Positions 26,901 through 36,100 of a stretch of DNA of 64,000 nucleotides are shown one piece after another. The notes under the pieces are model-generated. The model was not told where the DNA came from. It was given only the letters and a program-made list of their open reading frames with translations, and ran no database searches. Within the stretch, counting starts at the first letter, position 1; the number at the start of each line of letters is the position of its first letter. Position numbers and translations under genes: made by a program. The stretch lies in NCBI GenBank assembly GCA_035452965.1, contig DAOTCE010000020.1, positions 1 through 64,000 of the forward strand, in the 5' to 3' direction. This DNA comes from Candidatus Paceibacterota bacterium (GTDB taxonomy: Bacteria > Verrucomicrobiota > Verrucomicrobiia > Limisphaerales > UBA8199).

Positions 26901-27125
26901 GAAATCCTGCCCGGGTGCAAGCTGGGTAAAGTCACGACCGGCGGGGGGCAGACCAACGCCGGCAGCCGCGACCTTGAGAATGGAGTGATTGACCTGGCCG
27001 GCGGCGGCCTGAATGGCGAGGGCGGCGAAGAGCAGGCCGGCGGATACGAAGCGGGCACAGCGCGGGAGGCCCCCCGCGCTGAAGAACAGGTTAACGAAGG
27101 TCTTCATGTGGGGAATAAGTCGCAT
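20985..27125 (-). CDS. Giant secreted subtilisin-like protease with P-domains and DUF11 repeats, about 2040 aa
   Basis: The S8 catalytic triad is visible: Asp201 in VAVIDTGVDYTHPD, His256 in HGTHCAGTI and Ser415 in GTSMATPHVSG, with oxyanion Asn347 (AAAGNSG). An inhibitor-like propeptide (about 75-150) precedes it. The N-terminus is a signal peptide; the ATG at 27107 (MKTFVNLFF) is as likely a start as 27125. After the catalytic domain come at least three proprotein-convertase P-type domains (roughly residues 625-755, 1210-1370 and 1760-1935, each ending in a WxLxxxD...G...GWSLxL pattern). Between them are several DUF11 domains (ADLSVAIAAVPNPVLVDG and similar). The C-terminus has the WVALSTNSNTTGAFTY to SRYYRAFRR module. 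It is probably cell-surface or released. It follows the 3209-aa gene by 22 bp and so is likely co-transcribed. Confidence 0.92.
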   Translation of the reverse strand: MRLIPHMKTFVNLFFSAGGLPRCARFVSAGLLFAALAIQAAAGQVNHSILKVAAAGVGLPPAGRDFTQLAPGQDFTPNQLLVRFASGVESAQRAQILSTLGGAQIVREYGLVPNLCLIALPAGQTVEQALLSYNANPGVLYAEPDYWVEADATFPNDPRFNELWGMLNTGQTGGTPGADIRASEAWDVTTGSRQILVAVIDTGVDYTHPDLTNNIWTNLGETPGDGLDNDGNGYVDDVHGYDFYANDGDPMDEDEHGTHCAGTIGGEGNNTLGVVGVCWQVQIMPVRFLGPFGGSTADGISSVQYATQMGARVMNNSWGGGAYSQALKDAIDAAGAANIVFTAAAGNSGTDNDIIPHYPSSYTSSNIVAVMSTDHNDLRSDFSCFGLISVDLAAPGSDILSCRPGGGYQYMSGTSMATPHVSGACALLLAANPTLTVAEIKDALLSTVDPVVPGLCVSGGRLNLFRAFPTLLPKNPLVLHTNYLSGGNGNGIIEFNECNNLSLILNNVGSTNVTGISATLSTTTPGVAIAQPNSAYANIPISGLGTNLVPFRISTVPSFICGTPIEMSLLVRSDQGVSILEFSLPTGVPGTPLRFDNNSPVAIPAPGFTNSAVVVSNINFAVNKVTVSLFVSADIDYFLTLDLIAPDGTVCTLTANNGFTGQNYGLTCADPQRTMFDDAALTPISSGVAPFVGSYKPSKPLSVFAGKSGTNVNGVWQLRATDSGSFNLGVIQCWSLSLTPTLCADGGGQCPGADMALDMTGQPTTVIAGDNLTYNIAVTNLGPSTTASVTVTHLLPPNATFISATTPQGTYSQQGGVVTFSLGPMLPRAGASLFVVVQPGDLGTNYPAYSTASVVSEQPDFNLGNNSTTVRTQVTPATADLSVAIAAVPNPVLVDGTLTYTVSLANNGPSPAFASPTSPITVTNALPVSARIQSVTTSRGTASVLGNVVLWSLTNTFVMGASANATITVIPSAEGLITATATAGSGQFDPIAANNTASVSTTVGPAAGLAISLTGFPNPVVAGSNVLYVVGVTNVGPSTATSVVVNQTLPSTFSVVATGTTHGTIAVSSNTVICSITNLAKGEHADITVTAVTATNGVFTTTASVAATQPDPHPANNTASATTTVSAPHVSVIAAEATLTLESGPVNGAIDVGETNTLILRLRNVGNVSTLNLVGTLLATNGVAPVAPNNPQNYGLLAPSGVPVGRSFSFKANGTNGQTITAVLELRDGAVNYAPVSFSFILPTTRVFAKTNVILIPDLSVYPTQLGPATPYPAAINVSGFEGALGRVTVTLSNLTHSYPGDMNVLLVAPGGAKALFMSHAGDQPVENVDLTFDDYAGAPVPLTGQITSGAWRPAAYSPPTALPTNAPAGPYQANLSALSGANPNGLWSLYVYDDTVGDSGAISNGWSLALSTLNLVSTNQGADLALSAVAVPNPVLAGQLLTCAYTITNKGPGSATPRFTTTLPAGVVLDSATPTNFTVAGQTITFADLGKLNNGAYTNVTIVVRPTAAAIPQGSTNTTLATTASVAVDEVHSERDINPSNNSVSFLTALNRPVADLSLAQEVANAVVASFPFTNTVSITNLGPDTALDVVLAYSFSPTNVSLASDSASVVMWTANATNILAHLGALSAGAVATVTAVVIPSPSLIPSGANTAVLTNKVFLSTGSTELAAANNSATNTITVIKPVPHIATAGAVLNYESGPVNGAIDPGETVTLSLGLTNDGTQDLPNLTANLQTTGGVTAGADYPPAKLSNVYGTLVQGGSSEQRFTFKADPNLGGTLVATLQCHDAALGYTTNVSFTIAAVAPATFTESGAITIPDKGVASPYPAVVNVSGLADRRVIQATVTLYGLNHSFPHDLSMLLVSPSGSNVVLMSHAGGAYALNNFNLTFDDAAPGSLPNHDAITAPSYRPAAYEGPVSFPGNPAPQPYGSTLAALRGSSADGAWRLYVYDDANGDAGFIATGWSLTLTNAEALLTAYDPVLSGIFTNGQFQLTVTAQPGFDYVVEGSADLTSWVALSTNSNTTGAFTYTDTTTPTLNSRYYRAFRR

Positions 27126-27147
27126 AGGACAAATAGGTGACTCAGAG

Positions 27148-30100
27148 TTACTGCGCGCCGAGGCGGAACATTCTGGACCCGCTGCCGATGGGCAGGGTGA
27201 CTGTGTTGAGCCCGTCCACGATCACTGGCGCCGGGCCGTCAACCCGAGTCCAAACCACCGGCGGGGTCAAGGTGGCCGTGCTTTCCAGGCCGAGATTCCA
27301 CAGGTTCGCCGGCCAGGCGATGATCACGTTGGCACCCGCGTGTGAGACGTTAAGCGGCAGCGGTGTCGGCGTCGAAGTCCAGTTGAGCCGGAAGAACCGG
27401 TTGCCGGGGCCGATGGGCACGACGACCGTGATCTGCCCGTCGACCAAAGCTTGCTGCGCATCGGTCACCGGCAGCCAGACGGCGGGCGGCCTCAAGTCAG
27501 TCGTGCTTTCCAGGAAGTAACCCGCGTAAGCCGGCCAGGAGATCGCCAGCCCGCCGCTGACGCGCGTGAAGGTAAGGTCCAGAGGCGCAGCTTGAACGAT
27601 AGTCTTGACGGCCGCCGCGTTGTTCGCCTTGAGAGGATCAATGATATCGGAGCGACAAGAGGCGGCGTCGGTGATGGTGCCCACCGCCAACGGTCTGACG
27701 GTAATTGTGAAGCTGGCCTTCGCGCCATTGGTCAAGTTCCCCAGGTTTGCATAGGTGACGACGAGCTGGCCTGACTCCGTGTAGCTGGTGGTGCTGCCCG
27801 GCGAGGCGGAGACAAAGGACACCGAGGACGGCAGCGTGTTGGAGACGGCCACGCCGGTAGCGGTCGCCGGGCCACGATTTGAGACAGTGAACGTGTAAGT
27901 CAGTTCGCTGCCCAGCAGCACCGGATTGGGCGAGTCCGCGAGAGTGAGAAGCAGATCGGCGGTGGGGGCGGCGACGAGAATATTGGTCGAAGCCGTATTG
28001 TTGTCCGGATTCACGTCGGAGGTGCTGGTCGTCAACGCTGCCGCGATCGTAAACGCGCCGGTATTGGTGGGCTGGAGGGTGATGGCGTTGGCAGCCCAGT
28101 CATTCGCAGCGTTGGTTCCAAGCCACGCGGTTGTCCAGGTCACCACGCCCGCGCCGTAGGTCGTGCTGCCGGGCCGCGAACTCGTCACGTAAGCCATCCC
28201 GGCGGGCACGGGGAGAGTCACAACGACGTTCGAGGCGTGCCAGGGACCGTAATTAGTCAGGCTGAGCGTGAAGGTCAGGTTGCTGGTCACGACGTAGGGA
28301 GGCTTGGGATCTGAGACCGTCATGGCAAGGCCAACGTCGGCGGCGGGCGAGACCGCCCCGGAGGTGACCAGGCTGAGGGACCAGCCATTGGAGATGGCGC
28401 CGTGGTTGCCCAGCGCGTCGTCAATCACATAGAGCGACCAGTCGCCATTAGGATCCCGGCCGTTAAAGGCGGACAGATTGGTGCTGTAGGGCGCGGGCGG
28501 GGTGAGTGCCGGCGGGAAGGGCGGGGTCGCCATGGCGTAGGAGGTCGGCCGATTAGTGCCGGAGACCAGCGCGCTGAAGCGCGGCAAACTGGCGGCCGTA
28601 TCGTCAAACGTCAGGTTCACATTATTGACGGTGAAACTGCTGCCGCACTTGGCCATCAAATATGACTTCTGGCCGGTGGGCGACACGAGCAGAACGTCAA
28701 CGTCATTGGGCCAGGTGTGACTCAGATTTGACAGTGTCACCGTGGCTTTGGTCACCAACCCGGCCAGGCCGGCGACATTGATGGTCGAAGGATAAGGAGT
28801 GGCGTTCGTATTATCGTTGATAATAATGGCCGCCGAGTTGGCGAAGCGGGTCGCTCCCTGGCCCAGCGTAAAGTTGAACACGACTTGACCGAGATTGTTG
28901 GTTGCGCCCGGGGGCCGGTCTTCAAGCTGGAAGGTGGCGCCAATAGTCTGGCCGTTCGTGCCAATCGCGGTGAAGGTAAACGGCTTCCACGCCGAGGGTC
29001 CGTGCGTCACCAGCACGCCGTAGCTGTTGGTGGCGGGCGTGTTGGTCAGGTTCGCCCTGGGGTTAGCCACCCCGTTCGTGGCCAGGAGTTCGGCGACCAG
29101 GTTCACGGTGTTGGTGCCGAGCCTGTTCCGCAAGGCAAAGCGCACGGTCACCGTCTCGCCCGGGTCAATCGTCCCGTTAATCGGGCCGCTCTCCGCGACG
29201 AGGGCCGAGCCGGCATTGACGATCAGGCTGCCATCCGTCTCCAGGACTGTGAGCGTGGCGGCGCTGGGATTGACGAAGACGGCATTGCCGACCAGGTTGG
29301 AGAGAAGCAACGAGACCGTGGTTTCGCCCTGCAGTATGCCATCGTCTTTGACCGGCACCGTGAAGGTCTTGAGCGTTTCGCCAGGGTTGAAGGTAAGGGT
29401 GCCACTGACATTGGAATAGTTAATTCCGGGAATGGCCGTCAGGTTGGTGGTGCCGAAGTCCACGCGCACAATGCTGTTGGTGAAGTTGCTGCGCACAACG
29501 GCGATGGTGGCGGACCCGGCGTTTTCGTTCACCCGGTAGTCGGCGCTGGAGAAACTCACCGCGGAGACATTGTCGGTGATGGTGACCGTGGCGGTGCTGG
29601 GAGCAAGCAATTGGGCGCCGCCGCCAGGGTTGAACAGCCGGATGCTGAATGTCTGATCCCCTTCGGGCAGCCGGTTGTTGAGGATCGGCACCAGAAACGA
29701 CTGGACGGGAACGTTGTTGCTGAAAGTCAACAGGCCGCTCGTGAAGCCGTAATCCATCCCAGCAACCGCGGTGTCGTTGGCGTTGGTCACCGTCGAGTAG
29801 TTGACGGAAACGGTCCCGGTGTTCGCGTTGGAGCGGATGACGGTAACGAGCAGGTTGGTGCCGCTCTTGAGCACGCCGTAACTGGCATTGGTCACGACCG
29901 AAGCGTCGGGGTTGGTGATGACAATGCGATTGGTGGTGCCGAAAGTGAACCCGGTGTCGGTATCCAGCACGTTCACCACCGTCGAGCTAAAGTTAAACAG
30001 TTGAACGGGCACGGCGGGATTGGAAACATTCGTGGGGCTGAAAAGGTTCATCACGAACTGCGCGTCCCCGGTCACCTTGGGATCGCGCAAGACCTGGATA

Positions 30101-33100
30101 ATGATAGCCTTGGCCGTCTCGCCGGGGTTGAAGGTAAGCATGCCGTTGGTGACGCCGACATAGTTGATGCCCGCGCTGGCCGTCAGGTTGGTGGTGGCAT
30201 AGCGGACTGTCGTGGTCAAGTTGGTGCCATTCTGGCGAAACACGGAAAGGGACAATGTGCCGGCGGTCTCCGACACGGCATAAATTGGCGCGGCGAAACT
30301 GATTCCCACGTCGTCATCCACAATTGCCACCGGGACGGTTGTCGGTCCGGTGAAAGTGGCCCCGCCACCCGCATTAGTCAGGACCACGAAAAACAACTGG
30401 TCCCCCTGGACAATGGGCTCGTCAATGATCGGCACCATGATTGTCTTGCTGGTTTCACCGTCGGCGAAAATCAGGGCGCCGTTCGTGGCGACGTACTTTA
30501 CACCGGCCGCTGCCGTCCCATCCCGGGTGAAGTAATCCGCCGTAACCGTTCCTGTGACGCCGTTGGTGCGGAAAACAACCAGGCGGGCGTTAAGGCCCTT
30601 CTCACTAACCACGTAGCTGGGCGCGCTGAACGCGAGCGTGCCACTGGCGGTGCTGGTCTCGCGGATTGTCAGGGTGGCGGCTGCGGGCGTGGACAGCAGG
30701 GTGTTGCTCGGATTGGCCAGCGCCATTGTCACCGTCTGATCGCCCAGGACCTGATCATCGTTGATGATCGGAATGAAAACGTTCTGGGATGTCTGGCCAG
30801 GGGCAAAGATAACGTTCGTTGCCACGGGGATATAGCGGACGAACGGCAGCGCAGTGCCGCCGGTCGTGGTCATGAAGTCCACCTGGGCCGCGTCAACGGT
30901 GCTGCCGAAGCGTTCAATTGTTATGGTAGCACGGCCCTCCTGGGCGTCTTTCGCGATGGAGTAGGCGGCGGAAGAAAGGCGCACGCCGCTATCCACGTTG
31001 GTGATAAAGAGCGTGGCAGAGGGTTGGTTGCCGAGGCCAGCCAGGCCGAGCGGTTGGATGTTCGTCAACCGCAGGTTCACGGCCAGGTCAGGGGTAACCT
31101 GAAAATCGTGCAGCAGCGGGATGAGCACGGTTCCAAATGTCTCCCCGGGCGGGAACGTGTTCGTGAACATGCCGCCGATATAGTTCACACCGTTAGTAGC
31201 CCCGTTGGGGAACGAACCGTTGCTCGTGGCTACGGTCACATACACGTTCGGATCGCTGGCTGTCGCACCACTGGTGCCGCCGCGCCGCCGGATCGTGACC
31301 ACGGCGTTGCTGGCGGTTTCATTGGCGCCAAAGGTCGCGGAGGTGAATTCAAAGGTGCCCGGGCCGGCGACCGACCGACCGCGGATGCGGGCCAGGTAGG
31401 GCGCGCTCGCATTGTCGTAGGTTGTAAAGCCCCCACCCAGGAGGATGGAGTCGTCCGGCTGCACCACGAGCGAAGCCACGTAGCTGTTACACCCGACGCC
31501 GAAGTTAATGGTGGGATCCACAGACCCATCCGGATTGAGGCGTGTCAAGTGGCCGCGGGTCACGCCGTCATAACGAGTGAACTCGCCGCCCAACAGAATG
31601 CGGTTGTCCGGCTGCAGGGCAATGGCATACACCGCGCCGTCGGCCCCAACCCCCCCGCTAAAGCCGGGGTCGGAAGAGCCGTCGGCGTTGAGCCGGGCGA
31701 TGCGGTTCTGGGGTTGGTCGTTGAACCGGGTAAATAGGCCGCCCACGAGGATGCCGCCATCGAGCTGGAGGGCGAGGGTGCGCACCGAGCCGTTCGCGCC
31801 GGTGCCGGGATTATTGAAACTCTGGTCCAGGGAACCATCGGGATTGAGCCGGGCGATGTGGTTGCGCGCCACACCGTTGATTGAGAGGAAGTCGCCCCCG
31901 ATAATGATCTTGCGATCGGGCTGGACGGCGATGGCCCACACCGGCCCGGCAATACCTCCAGCACCATTGTCAGCATTGAAGTCGGGGTCCACGGCGCCAT
32001 CGTCGTTGAACTGCGCCAAATAATGGCGCGACTCGCCGTTAGCCAGGGTGAAATTCCCGCCGACCAGAATCTTGCGCACGATCCGGTTCGTGTCGGTGAA
32101 CGTCTCGACCACTGTGTAGGCGCTTTGGTTCAGGGCGGAGCCCGGGTCGAACTGCCAGTCGAGCGTGCCGTCCAGGTTGACGCGCGCAAAGCGGCTGCGG
32201 TTAATGCCGTCGTAGGTCGTGAAGTCGCCGGCGATAAGGATGCGGCCATCGGACTGGAGCGCGAGGGCGCGGATCGCGTCATTGGCCCCGCCCGGCCGGG
32301 AGGCGAAGGTGAAGTCAAGCGAGCCATCCGCGTTCAGGCGGGCGAGACGATTGCGGGTAACCGAATTGGCTATCGTGAAGGCGCCGCCAGCCACAACCGC
32401 GCCGTTGGGCTGCAAAGCAACCGCATTGACAACTCCGTCGAACGCGGGACGGAAGTTGGGGTCGGCACTGCCGGGCGGCAAATTAAAGCCGCCACTGACG
32501 ATGTTGAGGAGCGCCGTGGAAGGAGCAGCCAGGACGCCGGCTGGAGTCTCATTGGTCAGTTGCAGCACGACCGCGCGGTTCGACAAATCAGTGCGATGAT
32601 TGTTTATCAGCGGCACCGTAAAGACCTTGCTGACTTCGCCCGGCCCGAAGCTTAAGGAACCATTGGTCGGAAGGAAGTGAGTGCCCGCCAGGGTGTCGGG
32701 ACCCGGCGTGGTGTTGAACGTGGCAGTCAAGGTGCCCGCGCTGCCACCCCGGCGCACCACGGGGACAATGGCAAAGCCGCCGCTCTCGTTTTGGGAATAC
32801 GCAGGGCTGCTGAAGGATAGGAATCCAAGGTTATCAACATTCAGGATGGTCAGGCGGGCGCTGCTGAGCAGACCCAAGGCGGCGTCGTTGGTCACGCCGT
32901 TCAACACCGGCGTGGATAACTGGAGATCCACCGTCAGATCGGAAGTAATTTGGTGGTCGTGCAGCACCGGCACCATGAACGTCTTGGGGCTGCTGTCCCC
33001 GTTGGTCCAGGTCAGCAGGACATTGGTGACCGGGAGGTAATTGGCGTTGGGCACAGCCGTCGAGCCGGGGGAGTTGGTGGTGGAACAAAGAACGGTCATG

Positions 33101-36100
33101 GTTCCCTGGCTGCCGCCGGTGCGGGTCACGGTAATGAGCGCGTGGCCTGCGTCCTCGTTGGTTGCGAATGACGCCGCGCTGAAATTCAGGCGGCCCTGAG
33201 GGAAGTCACCGTCAACAATGGTCAGCCAGGCGTTGGTGATGCCGCCCAGCGCAGTGCCGTTCATGGGGTGCTGGGCGACAATATTGGTGATCACCAGCAG
33301 CAGTGCCAGGTCCGGGGTCACCTGTCCGTCCTGCCGGATGCCGACGTTGAAGCTCCGGTTGGTAATGCCGGGATAGAACGTCAACGTGCCGCTGGCCGGG
33401 TAGTAGTTGATGTTGGAGCGAGCAAAGCCAATGCCCGGCGGCGGGGTACCCGGGAGGTCGAAGGTCCTGTATTTCAAAGTGACCGTGTCCCCGCTGCCGT
33501 TGGTGCGGATGACCATGATGGAAGCGCTGGACATCGTTTCGCTGACCGTATGGTTGGTCGTGATAAAGGTGAAGGTGCCCGGCGGGTCGAGGTTATCAAT
33601 AATCAGGGACGGGGTGGAAGGCTGAGGGCCGAGCGCCGTGCCGAGCGGAACATTGGCGCCACCCAGGAAGAAAGTGTCGACCTGTGCCGGGATGCTCAGG
33701 TTGAGGTTATACGACCGATTGCCGGAGGCGCTCGTGTTATTGATGATATTCACCTGGGGCATTGGGATCCCCACAATGAAGAGGTCGGGGAACACGGTAA
33801 GGGAAGAGGGGTAATTCGTGCCCCAGATGCCATCGCTCACCATGCGCGTAATAGACCAGGTGGAGCCGAACGAGGCCTGGCCAAAGTTTATGGGATCATA
33901 GGTGTAGTCCTGACCGTAGATCGCCGCCCCGGGACCGACCGGCAGGGGATCGGGCGAGAAGCGCGTTGACACGGTCCCCAGCGTGCCGTTGGCGCGGTTG
34001 ATGGTCACCCGGAGGCGTTGGCCGTTCTTATTGGCGTTATTGATGCCGGAACCGCTGGGATAGGTGATGGTGATATTGCCGGGGCCGGTGGTGGAACCTC
34101 CGCGGAGGAGGGCCAGGTTCTCCCGGTTATCGCGCGATCGCCGGGCACCACCGCCTCCCCCCACGAGGGAGAAACTGCCCCCGATGAGGACATCGTGCAC
34201 AGCCTCCCCGTTCACCATGACCTGATTCAGGCCAAGGGCGTAGACGACGTTGTGCGGATAGAGGTCGGGGTTGAACAGCGGATTGACCAGGCCCGCGAAG
34301 TGGTTGTAGGCCATGTCCAGGAAACTGGTGTCAACCGTGCCATCGGCAAACAAACGGGCCAACCCCACGCGGCGCGTGCCGTTGAAGGCGGTGAACATGC
34401 CTCCGACGTATATCCTGGAGTCAATGGGCGAGAAGAGAACCGAATAGACAACATCGTTGGCGCTGGAGCCCGGGCTGAAGGTCGGGTCGAGGGCCCCGGT
34501 CGCCGAAAGTCGCGTCAGGCCATGGTGGCCGGCCGTGTGGAACTGGGTAAAGGCGCCCCCAACAAGGATTTTGCCGTCGGGCTGGACGAGCACCGTATAA
34601 ATGGTGTCATTGGCCCCCAAGCCGGGGTCGAACGTAGTATCCAGCGAGCCATCGGTGTTGAGCCGCGCGATGCGGGAACGCAAGAAACCGCCAGCCACGG
34701 TAAAGTCTCCGCCAATGACCACCTTGCCGTCGCTCTGCGGCGCCACGGCCCAAACGGTGCCATTGAGTCCGAGGCCGCTGGTGTCAAAGGTGAGGTCCAC
34801 GTTACCCTGAGCATCGAGCCGGGCAACGTGATCGCGCGGGTAGTTGTTGCAGCTGCTAAACTGCCCACCAATCACAACGCTGTCGTTGGTGCTCAGCGCC
34901 AGCGACCAGACAATGTCATCAACGCCCAGGCCCGGATTGAAGGAAAGGTCCACGCCGCCAGACGGTGTGAGCCGCGCCACCCGGTACCGATTGACTCCGT
35001 TGACCGCGCGGAAGTCGCCGCCCATGAGAATATTGCCGTCGGCCTGCAACGCCAGCGAGGTCACCAGCCCATCGGCGCCGTTGCCCGGATCAAAGCTCTC
35101 GTCAATCGAGCCATTGACATTGACGCGCGCGATGCGGTTGCGCAGAAAGGCGTTGTAGGCAGTGAAACCGCCGCCGATCACGGCGCGCCCGTCCGGTTGG
35201 ATCGCCAGGGCGAAAATGACGGCGTTGGCGCCGGGAAGGGCGTTGCTCGGCGGCTGGTTGTGCGGGTTAAAGCCCGACTCGAGGGCGCCGGCAGGTTGAT
35301 CGTTCCCATCAAAGGGGATGGTCACGATACAGGTATCCACTTCGCCCTTTTTGCAATTCTGAGCGCCCGCATCCGTCAGCTCGACTTCGAAGTCCTCGTT
35401 GAATTCAACCAGGCTGTCGTTATTGATTGGGATCAGGATTTCCTTGGGGTCAAAATCAAATGCCCCCCAACTGACCGTGCCGGAGTAAGGGCCGCCGAAA
35501 TCCCACGGACCAACGCCGCGCGGAGAGCTCTCGGGTGGCTCCGGAGTGGCGTAATCCGACTCGGGCGACAAGTCGAATATATTATTACGCAGGTCCCCGA
35601 GGTTAATCAGGCTGTTAATGCCCCACCGGATATCGCAAGTTTGGCTGGGGTCGCCAGCGCCGCCGCGCGTGAATACCACATGCGCAAAGCCATCGTGCCC
35701 ATGCCTGTCCCCATACACTTCCGAGAGGACTATGTGATGTTTGACTGCGAAGTTAATGATGTTGGTGGCGGCGGCAAACAAAGGAATGGGCGGCTCTTCC
35801 GGATCGCCAAAGCCACTCCTTATGTTGGTTTCGAGCATGCGGCCCACGCTCGTATCCTGACCGGACAGGATCGCCGGCGGTGCGAGCAGATTGGTGTTTT
35901 CCTGCGGGTCAAAGCGCACCGCGACGACTTGCACTCCAAAGTGGTAATTGGGATTGAAAGGCGCCGCGTTGGTGTCCTCGGGGTCGCCCGCAAAAGGGGC
36001 GTCCATAATCGGCACCTGGAACGTCTTGAGCATCTCGAAATCATCGAAGATGAGTGTCGCGTTGACTGGTTCGTAATCAACACCCTCAGTGGCCGGAGTC

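Noticed and set aside
28885..31737. 950-aa plus-strand open frame
   Set aside because: It lies wholly antisense to the Calx-beta/delta-60 gene, whose frame has clear domains; the product here is Gly/Arg/Val-rich without motifs. A GC-driven shadow of a repetitive gene.
31400..35200. CRISPR-like spacing of repeated DNA
   Set aside because: The periodic similarity comes from delta-60 protein repeats inside one coding frame; units are diverged and there are no uniform spacers or cas genes.
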